DNA of 64,000 bases, from the NCBI RefSeq assembly GCF_019393635.1, contig NC_057862.1, forward strand, positions 156,192,062-156,256,061. The letters are read 5' to 3'. Shown here one piece after another: positions 1-11,064 of the stretch (position 1 is its first letter; every line of letters starts with the position of its first letter). The notes under the pieces were generated by a model. That model saw nothing but the letters and a program-made list of their open reading frames with translations. It had not been told where the DNA came from and did not search any database. The translations under genes were made by a program, and so were the position numbers. This stretch comes from Dromiciops gliroides. Lineage: Eukaryota > Chordata > Mammalia > Microbiotheria > Microbiotheriidae.

Positions 1-535
1 TTGTTTCCTTTCCTCAATAGATTATGTTCTAGACGTAGATGTGTCTAGGCTTGGAGGCAACCAGGCTGAGTTCTAGAGGCCCAGAGGGCCTGGCTCTCAT
101 TAGCAGAGGAACACCACAAGCAGTAAGTCTATAGCATGAATGCTCACCCAAATCTAGACATTTTGTCAGTAGATATGTATAAGGAATAGTGTGGTTAGTG
201 TGGTGCTGAGGTGAAATGGAAAACGCCTCATTAGCAGTCATAGCAATTGCTTTATGTTCTGAAGTTTATCAGTCTCCCATCAGATTGTAACAGTAGTTTT
301 AAGTTACAATGTTTTAAGTGTCTGCCAAACGGTCACCTAAGAGCATCTGGTGTTGAGCATTCTTTGTGGGTAGACATTCCTTTGAGATGCACACTATCCA
401 AATTTTCACCCAATCCAGATCTTGGTGGTGGTTACCTAGACTCCAACATATTCATTCTTCTCTCAATGGGTGCTCAGTTTTGTTTTGTTTTCTCTCTTCC
501 CCATCTCCTGCCCTTATGTTTGGAAACTTCAACAT

Positions 536-804
536 AGGCCCCTAGACTATTTTGCACATTGGAAGCACCATCTGCCCCTAACAGCCTCTCTCTCTGATTG
601 GCTAATTCTGCCCAGAACCTTGATTTTAAGAAAGGTGTTGAGGCTAATTATGTCTTCATCTCCTTCCAGGCTTCATTCCTCAATCTCCTGATTGCTCTAC
701 CATGCCCCATCCTGGGTATTTCATGTTCCCTCTTGGACACCCCAACCCATTTTCAGCTTCCTTGCATGTGTTATCCTTCCCCAGCAAAACAATAATTTTG
801 ACAA
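536..804 (+). mobile_element. unclassified repeat, copy 1
   Basis: CTCTCTGATTGGCTAATTCT, CCCAGAACCTTGATTTTAAG and TCTTCATCTCCTTCCAGGCT have counterparts in order at 31390-31500. It is an unnamed interspersed family. Confidence 0.55.
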
Positions 805-1000
805 TATTTTTATAGCACTTTAAGGTTTGCAAAGTGCAAAATATTAACTCATTTTGTCCTCATGGCAACCCTGGGAGGTGGTTATTCCATTTTACAGATG
901 AGGTAACTGAAGCACAGAGTTTTAGTGACTTACACAGGGTCACACAGCTAGTAAATATCCAAGGGTTTGAACTTGGGTCTTCCTGACTCCAGGTTCAGGG
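805..1000 (-). mobile_element. MIR-like remnant
   Basis: Plus-strand reading CATTTTACAGATGAGGTAAC ... GGGTCACACAGCTAGTAA ... TCTTCCTGACTCCAGG is the reverse strand of a MIR-type SINE. Confidence 0.75.
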
Positions 1001-1286
1001 CAGGGACTGCTTGTATTTAATGTCTCACTGGTTAGCACAGTGCCTGGTACATAGTAAGCACTGAAGAAATGCCTGTTGACTTGATATATTGATATCCCCT
1101 CTCATATGCCTTAGTGTCCCAGTTCCTCAATCTACTCTATTCCCACAACCTCTTCTTTTTCTTCTTTTCAGTTACCCTTGACCTTGCCATCATCTCAAAG
1201 TGTTCCATCTGCATGTTCAAGAATTTTAAGATTCCTTTATTTGATCATAATCTTCTACTGTTCCTCTTTCCCTGTGCCTTATGACT

Positions 1287-1780
1287 AGGGGGGCAGCTAG
1301 GTAGCCAAGTGGATAAAGCACTCATCCGGAAGTTGAGAAGGTTGGAGTTCAAATCTCATCTCAGACACATACTAGCTGTGTGACCCTGGGCAAGTCACTT
1401 AACCCCCATTGCATTAAACATCTGGGGCCATCTGCAGTCATCCTGATATATATCTTGTCACTGGACCCAGATAACTCTGTAGTAAAGGGTGAGGTTGGCG
1501 ACTTTGCACAGCCCTCCCTCACTTAAATCTAATTCGGTACAAGTCATGATATCACCCTAATGTCATGGTCTTCTTCAAGAATGAAGGGGTGGTGGCACAC
1601 AGCTAGGTGGCACAGTGGATAAAGCACCAGCCCTGGATTCAGGAGGACCTGAGTTCAAATCTGGCCTCAAGACACTTGACACTTACTAGCTGTGTGACCC
1701 TGGGCAAGTCACTTAACCCCAGTTGCCCTGCCCCCCCCCCAAAAAAAAAAGAAAAGAAAGAACAAAGGACCAACAACAAC
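1287..1780 (+). mobile_element. long-form marsupial SINE with a nested SINE
   Basis: The tRNA-like head is followed by a longer 3' body (CACTGGACCCAGATAACTCT ... CTAATGTCATGGTCTTCTTC) and an ACAACAAC tail. An 11-bp duplication GCCTTATGACT flanks the whole composite (1276-1286 and 1781-1791). A second SINE interrupts the tail at 1588. Confidence 0.85.
1588..1758 (+). mobile_element. SINE nested in the 1287-1780 SINE
   Basis: Short-form SINE (GCTAGGTGGCACAGTGGATA ... CTGTGTGACCCTGGG) with a C-run and A-rich tail. It sits inside the outer SINE's terminal AAGAATGAAGG, of which AAGAACAAAGG recurs after it. Confidence 0.85.
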
Positions 1781-3175
1781 GCCTTATGACTCCTAATTCA
1801 TGCATATCATGGTTTCTACTCTCTCCATCCCTCAGTTCTTTCCTGGTCTGTCACCCCTGCATTTGATTACACTTTCCTCTATTCCACATCTCGGCTTGGA
1901 TGAACTCAACTCAATTCTACATTATCCCTCACCCTCAATTCTTTTGTCCTCTTGTCCCATCACCAATAAGCCCAAACCCTAGATTACATCCACCATCTGT
2001 CCTCTTTGCTTTTCATATCTTACTGAACAGGACTGGAGGAAATCACAAAACCATGCTGATGAGGCCTTCACTGCCAACAAGGCACACGTTCTCTTCCTCC
2101 CTAATTGGTTTACTATTTCATTCTCCAAAGCAGCTGTTCTAAACTTTCACCTCTCTCCTTAAGTTTTCATTGAAATATCATCCCCATCCTCTCAGCCCAG
2201 AGCCCTTCTTTACACTTTACCAAAAAAACTGATACCTTTCACCAGAAGTTCCTTATGCCCTCCTCCTCGTCTCATATCACTAAGACATCCCTCTACTACC
2301 TCCTGATTTAAGCTAGTCTCAGTTAAAGAGGTAGGCCTTCTCCTGGCCAAGGCAAATCCCTTTATATGTGCCCTAGAACTCCATCACCATACCTCCCCAA
2401 CTTCTCCAGCAAATTTCCCCCACTATCAATTCTATTTTCTTATTTTCATTCTCTCCCTATCTACTGATTCCTTCCCTACTGCATGCATGTCCACATCAGC
2501 CTTTACAAAGTCTCACTTGATTTGACTATTCTTACATCTTATAGCTCCCTCTCCATGACTAAACTTGAGAAAGCAGTCTGCAATCAATGTCTCTCCTTTC
2601 TTTCCTCTCCCTCTCTTCTTAACCTTCTTCAATCTGGTCCCTCAACTCATCATTCAACTGACACTGCCCTCTCCAAAGTTACCAGTGATCTCTTAATTGC
2701 CAAATCAAATGGCCTTTTCTCACTCTTGATCTTCCTTGAACTAGGTGTAGCACTTGATATTGTCAATCACCCTCTCCCTCGGAATACTCTCCTCTAGAGT
2801 TTTTCATGACAGTGCTCTCTTGGTTCTACTCCTATGTCTGACGTCTCCATTGGTTCTTCATCTCATGTCCATAAACTGTGGGTGTTCTAAGGTAAGGCTC
2901 TGTCCTAAGCCCTCATCTCTTTTCTCTCAGTACTATCTCAGTTGGTGACCTCATCAATTTCAATGGTCTTAAACATTATCTCCATTCAGATGAGTCCCAG
3001 AACAATAGATCTAATCCTAATGTCTTCTGATTCAGAGGCATCAGAAACTCAACATCTCTAAAACAAAAACCATTATCTTTCCCCTCAAATCATCCTGCAT
3101 TCACAATCGTCCAAGTCACCAAGGCTTGTGTAACCCTAGACTTGCTCTAACTCACTCCACATATCCAAACTAGAT

Positions 3176-3850
3176 GTAGTGAAACAAATTAGGATACTGC
3201 TATTAGTCCAAGTCATGAGAGACTAAACTAAAGTGGTAGCTGTATGAATGGAAAAAAAGATGGTGTATATGAGAGACACTGTGGAAGGAGAATCTATAAC
3301 CAAATCTTATGATTTGGCAACTAAGTGGGGTAAGGGAAAGCAAAGAGCTCAGGATGACATGCACTTTTATGAACTTGGTTGAGTGGAAAGATGGTGATGC
3401 CATCAACAATAACATGAAGGCTGAGTAACCTTTGGGGAAAAGTTAATGAGTTCTTTTTTAGACAGTGTGAGATGTCATGGAGACATCCTATTCAAAATAT
3501 ACTAAGATAAGGAGGTCAAGAGAGTGGGACTGAATATATAGATCTTATAGATCTTTAAGTCTAAACAAAGAGAGATGGTAGTGGTATAGAGATAGTAAGT
3601 AGCTAATGAGTTCACCAAATAAATGTAGAAAGAGAAGCCCAAGACAGAACCTTGGGATTTACCCCAAGTAAGAAGGCAGGACACAGATGGTGATCCAACA
3701 AAGGAGACTGGGGAGTGGTCAATTTCCCAGACAATGAGGAGGAACAGGGTCAGAGAAACTCAAGGAGATAGCCAGGAAGCAGTGATCAACAGTGTCAAAT
3801 GTTTTAGAAGGCAAGAGGGATGAGGTCTATTAAATACAATTTTGGAGGAC
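3176..3850 (+). repeat. Rep-A-like ancient dispersed repeat
   Basis: Purine-rich text with GAGAGACTAAACTAAAG, GGTGATGCCATCAACAATAA and GGAGACATCCTATTC resembles parts of the longer Rep-A copies at 11-12.6 and 14-15.3 kb. No family name assigned. Confidence 0.5.
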
Positions 3851-3911
3851 TTTGCCCTCATAGCATTATTTTTCAAAGAGGCATGAATTTTAGAGTGATA
3901 GTACTTTTATA

Positions 3912-4130
3912 AAAGGCAATATGGCTTAGTGATTAGAAAGCCAGACAGAATAAGGAAGACCTAGGTTAATGTCCTGCCTTGGACACATACTCTAAACAAT
4001 TTAATTATCCTTTCAGTGCCCCCAATCAACTCTCTAAATTGTAGAATGACTATGGTTCTGCACTGGTGATTTGCATTGCTATAAGAAGTTTCCATAAAAT
4101 CAGTGGTACAGTTCCCTCCCCCCATCCCCC
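3912..4130 (+). mobile_element. old tRNA-derived SINE remnant
   Basis: Weak match to a SINE head (TATGGCTTAGTGATTAGA ... GACCTAGGTT) followed by a body seen in old mammalian SINEs. Confidence 0.5.
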
Positions 4131-4712
4131 CAAAAAATTTTAGTAGAAAATATTGGTAAATAGGGCTTGAGATTGCAGTGATTCCTCTTATGGTCTTTGA
4201 ATTTAAGTAACTTAGTTTTTACAGCACTTAGCAAAACAGCTGTTATGTGTTAGTAGTGCTGGCTGCTTTATTCTCCAAAGAGACAACTTAAATATATTTG
4301 GTAAATTAATTTAGAAGCTTTAGCTTGCAGCAGTTTTAGGTTAAAGCTGGATGAATGTCTCCCATTTCAGAGAAACCCAGGGAGTGAATTTAGAAATTTG
4401 TTTGTATTAAAAATACTGTTGAGTAAATCAAGTTAATACTTAAAGACTTCTGGCTTGCTTTAGAATCCTATGCCACTTTAAAGTAACTACTAAATGTGTT
4501 ATTTATGGAATGCCTGATTCAAGATATCTTGTAATGATAACAACGTATTCCTACAGCAGTCAGGTTAAGTTTAGTTAAGTGATTTGTTGTCATAGATGCA
4601 TTTATTTGGTTTTTTGCTTCCTGCCATACTCATGAAACGACAAGGAGGCTAGTGTTACTGGATCAAGAAGCATGCATGTTGGGGTTGCTGTATAAGGTTT
4701 AAAGAGACTGGA

Positions 4713-4870
4713 GAAGCAGCTAGGTGGCACAGTGGATAGAGTACCGGCCCTGGATTCTGGAGGACCCAAGTTCAAATCTGGCCTCAGACACTTTACACTT
4801 ACTAGCTGTGTGACCCTGGGCAAGTCACTTAACCTTCATTGCCCCACCAAAAACAAAACAAAACAAAACC
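4713..4870 (+). mobile_element. marsupial tRNA-derived SINE
   Basis: Complete short-form copy with a CAAAACAAAAC tail. Confidence 0.9.
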
Positions 4871-5493
4871 CAGTATTCAATTTAATTCAGCAAATATTAA
4901 GCAATCCTACTGTAAGCAAAAACTGTGTATTGGGGAAACAGAAAATTTATGTTAAAAAGGAGCAGAAAGAAGTTAGCTAAAACTCTGAAGCATATTTAAT
5001 AGAGGAACACACAGGAAATAACAGGTAGCAATCCTGAAAATACCAACTAATTGGTTTTTGGCTAAAGGCAAGAAATAGAAAGAAAAGCACGTGTCTCATA
5101 ACACTTATCAAAAATATACAATTCTCCACAACATGGTGAAAATGGGCTTTCTTCTATGTAAATAAAACTTTGTTTCTTTTCATTTAGTAAACAAAGCACA
5201 TACTCACAAAAACATGTTTCCTCCAGTTGTTTTGAAATAGGATTTCCTTCCTCTGATGGCTTAATATATGTTCTGTATTACAGAATTTTATAGGCTTATT
5301 TATATCATCACAATATTATAATGCCTTCTCTAGGATGAAATGACAATATGGAATCCAAAGTAAGCTAAAATATATAGCAAAAGGACTTCTGGGTTGCAAA
5401 AAGTAATTCCACATTTACCTAGAAAATAAAGATCTAACAGCATTTTGCAAGACATGATGAAATTAGTAACAAGAAAGAATATGACTAACCAAT

Positions 5494-5640
5494 GTAAAAT
5501 CATAAGAGTTGGAAGGAACCTCAAAGGACATCTAGCCCCCTACCTCTTTTTATGGATGACAGAGCTGAGGTGCAGAGAGATGAAATGACTCCTACAGATC
5601 CTTGGACTCCAAAGTCAGTAATCTTTCCCCTTACCACCCT
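5494..5640 (-). mobile_element. MIR/L3-like remnant
   Basis: TAAGAGTTGGAAGGAACCTC, then a degenerate GATGACAGAGCTGAGGTGCA and a TTACCACC end. Confidence 0.6.
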
Positions 5641-5939
5641 GATCTTTAGGATTAAAAAAATAATTAATGGCTTTATTTTTCTTAATCTTGCTTCAGAGTT
5701 ATTATTTAAGTAATGCCTCTGGTGATCAGCAATTACGACTCCTAATTCAGCATTAAGGATTCAAAACATTACATGTTTACTAAGTGCTTTCTCTGTACAG
5801 CACTGTGCTAGACACTGGGGATACAAATACAAAATGCACACGTGTTCTATTTGAAGGGATTCAACACGTACATCAATGCGTATGGTAGGTGGAAAATTGA
5901 GGTGAGAGAGAATGATGTGAGATGGAATTAGGGTCAAAT

Positions 5940-6556
5940 TGATTGTGAGTGGTCCCAAAAGAATTACAAGACTCAGTGACTCAGTTTCCCAAGTTTTATT
6001 GCAATACTGTGAGTGACCACAGGAAGGGCACCATGGAGGTGTCTCTCAAATAGGGAAAGAAAAGATAGTTATATTTATAGTAGGATAAATTGATTATCAG
6101 TCTCATTATAATAATCTCCACCTTAGGGAGGTACAGGGGAGGGCCTATTCTAATTTGGAGTTCCTGGGGTCCTAAACCAATCCTGTAGGCGGATACCTTT
6201 TTCTGTGGAGGTGTGTTTTGGGGGTTTACGTGTCATAAGGTGAATCTGGGGACAAATTTGGCCTTTTCTGTGCATGCCACTTTTTAATTCCCATGCTTAG
6301 TTTCAAAATATCTTCATTTATCATTTATTTCTTCTATATCCTGTCAGTTTATCATTGTTCTCTGACCTGCCTCTTTATGTTCTTGTTATATTATTGTTAT
6401 GTTACTGATTTTTGTGGGTAAGAGAACCCAGGTCCTGAATTGTTCCCCAAGTCTGAAGTTATCCATTATCTGGGGTCTGACTCCCTTTTAGAGCTCATAT
6501 TTGAATTAGAGCTTGGGTCTTAGGTTTTTCTGTTAACCCCTTTTTTGCCTCCCACA
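5940..6556 (-). mobile_element. solo LTR, minus strand
   Basis: On the minus strand the segment begins TGTGGGAGGC. It has a TATA-like TATAAATATA (6082-6070), then GCAATAAAACTTGG with the polyadenylation hexamer at 6000-5995, and ends near ACTCACAATCA. This order is typical of a retroviral LTR of about 617 bp. It interrupts a Rep-A repeat whose two halves lie on either side, and a short TCAA occurs at both flanks. No internal retroviral sequence adjoins it. The family is not recognised. Confidence 0.6.
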
Positions 6557-6883
6557 TCAAGAAGGGGGATCAGGGAAGGCTTTATAGGGGTGGTGGTGCC
6601 TGAAACGTAAATAAAGACAAGGATTCAAGGGTTGTAGGATTTTGAAACGAGAAGGCTTCTGTTAATATAGGAAACAGGAGACGGGAGTGTGAACTAGGAA
6701 GAGCGGTGGTCCAATCTGGCTGGAATGGAGAATTCCTAGAGGGGATAAATGTTATATGACTTGCCCATATCCTTTGACTCCAGTCAGTGATCTTTCCACT
6801 ATAATGAATGAACAGCCTTTTATAACTGACAGGGTTTTTTTTGGGGGGGGAGGGGGGGGAGTTAATGGCTTTAAAAAACAAAC

Positions 6884-7048
6884 AGGCAGCTAGGTGGCAC
6901 AGTGGATAGAGCACCGGCCCTGGATTCAGGAGGACCTGAGTTCAAATCCAGACTCAACCACTTAACACTTACTAGCTGTGTGACCCTGGGCAAATCACTT
7001 AACCCCAATTGCCCAACAAAAAAAAAAAGAAGAAGAAAAAACAAAAAA
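6884..7048 (+). mobile_element. marsupial tRNA-derived SINE
   Basis: Complete copy with an A-rich, GAAGAA-interrupted tail, inside Rep-A remnants. Confidence 0.9.
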
Positions 7049-7409
7049 CCTTCACAGTTACTATTTAATCAATGCCTCTGGTTTTCAACAAAGACTACTT
7101 CATATTCAAAAGTAAGGAGTAAGAAGGGTTAGGACTTTTGGTACTAACCACAGTAGGAAGCTAGATTGTAGAGGGCCTAAAATGTCAGGCTAAGGAATTT
7201 GTATTTTATCTTATAGGCAATGAGGATTCAACTGGCCTGACATTTCTTTGCTGGTCCAGCCCAAGTTAAATCCCATTATCCGCATCTTCCAAAAACACCA
7301 CTTGGTTCTACTACAAACAACACTGTTCTCTTCCATTTGTATTCAACTACAAGTGAATGCATTTTTTGTTGTGCTCAATCTTTTTTACTCTTAAGCATAG
7401 AATACTTCC

Positions 7410-7560
7410 GGGGCAGCTAGGTGGCGCAGTGGATAGAGCCCTGGCCCTGGAGTCAGGAGGACCTGAGTTCAAAGCCAGCCTCAGACACTTAACACTTACT
7501 AGCTGTGTGACCTTGGGCAAGTCACTTAACCCCAATTGCCTCACCCCCCCCAAAAAAAAA
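7410..7560 (+). mobile_element. marsupial tRNA-derived SINE
   Basis: Complete copy flanked by a 13-bp duplication ATAGAATACTTCC (7397-7409 and 7563-7575). Confidence 0.92.
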
Positions 7561-7659
7561 GTATAGAATACTTCCACCCCCAGACCCCAACTCTCTGAAG
7601 AATACCTTAAAGAAATGAAGGTCATCAAACATCAAATCAACACCTCTCAAATATGTCCC

Positions 7660-8035
7660 ATTCTCTTCTCTCATACAGCCAGCACCCTGGCCCAGGCCCT
7701 TATTTCCTTACGCCTGCATTACTGCAATAGTTTGCTTGGTTGGGCATCCTCTATTCAGCCATCAAAGTGAAGTGATTCTCATAAAACACAGGTCCAATCA
7801 TCTCTCTCTGTCTCTGTCTCTTCATTCAAGTGCCTTCCCTCTGTTGATTATTTCCTATTTATCCTGTATATAGATTATTTGTACATAGATGTTTGCATGT
7901 TGTCTCCCCTCCTACCTCCATTAGATTATGGGCTCCTTGTGGGCAGGGATTGTGTTTTTGCCTTTGTAGTCTCAGAGCTTCACACAGTGCCTGACACGAA
8001 GTAGGTGCTTAATAAATACTTATTGACTGATTCAA
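7660..8035 (+). mobile_element. L2-type LINE 3' end
   Basis: GCCTGCATTACTGCAATAG, AGATTATGGGCTCCTTGTGG and GTAGGTGCTTAATAAATAC are L2 3'-end blocks. Confidence 0.75.
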
Positions 8036-9127
8036 GCTCCCCCTATTTCCTTGTTTTTCTGTACTTTCACCTAGCATCTCCTTCACTCCCATTTCAGAGG
8101 AAGCATTTTCCCCACCTTTTCAGGTTTTTGTTTTGTTCTGGTTTGGTTTGGGGTTTTTTGGTGAGGCAATTGGGGTTAAGTGACTTGCCCAGGGTCACAC
8201 AGCTAGTAAGTGTTAAGTATCTGAGGCCAGATTTGAACTCAGGTCCTCCTGACTCCAGGGCTGGTGCTCTATCCACTGCGCCACCTAGCTGCCCCTTCCC
8301 CATCTTTTCAAGGCAAACCACCTTCAATCTCTTTCCTTCACCCATTGGCTAATTCCCTATCCACAAGTTTATTCAGTTATCCCCATCTTTAAAAAAATAA
8401 AGCTTTGCTCTCCTAGACCCCTTGCAATCCATTCTCATTACCTGACTAAAAATACCATTCTCTCAAAGCCCTCTAATAAATTCCTAATCAACAAATTACA
8501 GTATTATAGAATTTATACCTCACAGAATATCTAGTCCAACCCTGCATTCTATAAATGAGGAAACTGAGGCCCAATAAGTTTAAATGACTTGCTTCAGTTG
8601 TCTTTTCTCAGTTCTGACTTTCCTTCACATCTCCAATATTTGCCCCTATTGATCATCCCTCACTGCCATAACACTGTACCCTCCTTAATGCACTCCTAAT
8701 CCTAACCAACCCATTGCTGGTTCATGTTTCTAACCACTAGATTTTCCAGAAGTCACTCTTGGGTCTTCTTCCAATATATTCTCTTCCTTGACAATCTCAT
8801 CTGTTCTCATGGCTTTTAACCTCTATATGGATGCCTGCCAAATATTTATTTCCAATGCACCTTTATTAACTATTGAATATCCCTAATCAGATGCCCTGCC
8901 AATGCTTCAAATTCAATACATAAAAAATTCAAATTTCACTTGTATACCCTACAATCTTACCCACAACCCAGCTCCTCTTCCCTCTGACTTTCCTTTTATT
9001 ACATCCATCACTCATTCGATAAATCATCAAGTTATCTTTGAATTCCTCCAACATCCAATTACCAAATTCTCTCCATCCTACCTCCGACTTATGCAGTTCC
9101 TCCTATATTCCCTTTCACTCTCACAGA
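8036..9127 (+). mobile_element. L2-type LINE remnants, interrupted by a SINE
   Basis: Pyrimidine-rich L2 body (CTCTCATAATCCTAACC-like and TCCTATATTCCC blocks) with a MIR-like piece at 8508-8600. No intact frame. Confidence 0.5.
8125..8295 (-). mobile_element. marsupial tRNA-derived SINE
   Basis: Minus-strand copy with a T-rich left end. Flanked by near-identical TTCCCCAYCTTTTCA strings (from 8108 and 8296). It interrupts an L2 remnant. Confidence 0.92.
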
Positions 9128-9480
9128 ATTTCAGAATTAAAAGGATTGAGAGGATTTCTGAAAAAGGAATATCTCTGGAATGAGCAATTCAGCCGCTGCT
9201 TGAGCACCTCCAATGAAAAAGAAACCATTCTCAAGGCAGCCCATTTTACTTTGAATCACTCTAATTGTTAGGAATATATTTCTTACAGAAAGCCTAAGCT
9301 TGCCTCTTCACAACTTTCTACCACTGCTCCTAGTTCTATATTCTGTGGCCAAGCAAAATCACTTTAATTCTTCTTCCACAAAACAACTCTTTAAAAGCCT
9401 TAAGACGACTACCACGTTTTCTCCTTTTTCTGGTTACACATTTTCATCTCTCGATTGGTATTGCCACCACCCTTCTTCAT
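9128..9480 (-). mobile_element. CR1/L3-like LINE 3' remnant
   Basis: Plus strand reads CAGCCGCTGCTTGAGCACCT, AAGGCAGCCCATTTTACTTT, TCTAATTGTTAGGAATAT and TTGCCTCTTCACAACTTTC. These are the antisense 3' blocks of a CR1/L3-type LINE. Confidence 0.6.
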
Positions 9481-9524
9481 GCCCTCATTATCCCTTCAGT
9501 GGGTTATTACCTGGTTTTAGGATT

Positions 9525-9680
9525 ATATATTTAGAGTTAGGAGGACCCTTAAAGGTCTTCTGGTCCAGTTTTACAGATGAGGAAACAGACCCAGAAAGGA
9601 CAAAAATTTTGTTGAAGGTCACAAACATAGGCAAGAAATAGATCTGGTATGTGAATCCAACACTTTCTTTGATCTACCAA
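9525..9680 (-). mobile_element. MIR/L3-like remnant
   Basis: AGAGTTAGGAGGACCCTTAA, then CAGTTTTACAGATGAGGAAA and GTCACAAACATAGGCAAG. Confidence 0.65.
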
Positions 9681-9720
9681 ACAGTCACTCTGAATTTAAC
9701 CTCTCCCCCATTCTACACAC

Positions 9721-9978
9721 CACCAGCTAGTGGCACAGTAAATAGAACCCTGTATCTGAAATCAGAAACACACTTGAGTTCAATTCCAGCCTCAGACACT
9801 TTTTAATAGTGTAAAACTGAGCAAGTCACTTAACCTCAGTTTGCCTCAGCTACCTACTTCATCTGTAAAATGGGGATAATAATAGTACCAACCTCCCAGG
9901 GTTGTTTTAAGAGCAAAATCAGACATCAGTGAAGCATTTTGTAATGAAAAGGGCTATATAAAAGCTATTATATAGATT
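9721..9978 (+). mobile_element. old CORE-SINE (MIR/Mon-like)
   Basis: Head CTAGTGGCACAG, TCACTTAACCTCAGTTTGCC, then the CORE-type body ATCTGTAAAATGGGGATAAT and GTTGTTTTAAGAGC. Confidence 0.75.
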
Positions 9979-9999
9979 AATTACAATATCGTACATTAG

Positions 10000-10391
10000 G
10001 AGCTGAAAGTGACCTGAGAGGCCACCTCCAAGTCATGCTGCACCTTGTCTTCTGCTTCCTCCCAACAGAAGTCAGTTTTCTACCATCTGTGACCAGTCAG
10101 CTTAGGCCCAAGCCAAGTGCAAGTTCCCTCCCCTTCCTCCCTTCCCAATTCTTACTCCTCTATTTGTGTTGTCCTTTTGTCTTTGAATACAAGTGTCTTG
10201 TGGGCAGAAACTGGCTTTGCTTATTTATTTGTATTCCCAGCACTTTGTAAGGCTCCTAGTACATAATAAAGGCTTCAAAATGCTCTTTTTATTCATTCAT
10301 TTATCCATCCACTTAACGTCTCTCTCCTAATAAATGAGGTAACTGAGGTTCAGAGAGATAAAGTGACTTCCCTAAAGTCACATAGGGATTA
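10000..10391 (+). mobile_element. L2 3' tail and MIR-like piece
   Basis: CTTGTGGGCAGAAACTGG and CCTAGTACATAATAAAGGC (L2 tail), then GAGGTAACTGAGGTTCAGAG (MIR-like). Confidence 0.6.
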
Positions 10392-10790
10392 AGTAGATAA
10401 ATCAGCTGGGCTTGGTGTCAGGAAGACCTGGGTTCAAATCTGGCCTTAGACACTTACTAGCAATATGATCCCATGCAAGTCACTTAAACTTTGTCTTAGT
10501 TTCCTCATTTATATAATAAGAGTAATGCTGGCACCAAACCCTAAAGGTTGTTGTGAAGGTAAAATGAGATATCCAGAAAGCGTTTTGCAAACCTTAAAGC
10601 ACTATATAGGGGGCGGCTAGGTGGCTCAGTGGATAAAGCACTGGCCCTGGATTCTGGAGGACCCAAGTTCAAATCTGGCCTCAGACACTTGACACTTACT
10701 AGCTGTGTGACCCTGGGCAAGTCACTTAACCCCCACTGCCCCACCAAAAAAAAAAAAAAAAAAGGGCACTATCTAAATGTTAGAAATTAT
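10392..10790 (+). mobile_element. old CORE-SINE split by a younger SINE
   Basis: GACCTGGGTTCAAATCTGGC, CTTAGTTTCCTCA and GTTGTTGTGAAGG mark an older SINE. Its end is displaced beyond the SINE at 10609-10765. Confidence 0.75.
10609..10765 (+). mobile_element. marsupial SINE nested in an older CORE-SINE
   Basis: Young copy with a long A tail, inserted in the 3' end of the older SINE at 10392-10790. GCACTATAT and GCACTATCT flank it. Confidence 0.92.
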
Positions 10791-11064
10791 TAAGTGGCAG
10801 AATTAGGATTTATACCCAAGTATTCTGACTCTAAATCCAGACTGCTTCTTCTATTCCACAGCAATGGCTTTGGTTCTCTTTCCTATCAATCCCTTCCCCC
10901 AACTTCCACCCACTCAAAACCCTTGGCATCCAAGGCCAAACATCAATGGTTTGGGCCCAACATATCCTATTAGTAGTTAGTATTCATTAGAATGTCCAAT
11001 GGTCTTTATACCCTAAATTCTATGGGTTGATTGTGTGAAAAACACTTTTTTTGAGATAGAATAT

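Larger units (their letters stand above)
1096..3175 (+). mobile_element. L2-clade LINE remnant with reverse-transcriptase trace
   Basis: A long pyrimidine-rich body interrupted by the SINE pair at 1287-1780. At 2620-2780 one frame reads LQSGPSTHHSTDTALSKVTS ... DIVNH, matching the L2/CR1-clade RT pattern QSGF..HST.TAL.KVT.D ... FDTVDH. The frame is later broken. Confidence 0.7.
5755..7240 (+). repeat. Rep-A fragments, interrupted by an LTR and a SINE
   Basis: The start (TTTACTAAGTGCTTTCTCTG ... GGGGATACAAATACAAAATG), middle (GGGATCAGGGAAGGCTTTAT) and end (GTAGAGGGCCTAAAATGTCA) of Rep-A are separated by the solo LTR and the 6884 SINE. Confidence 0.55.
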
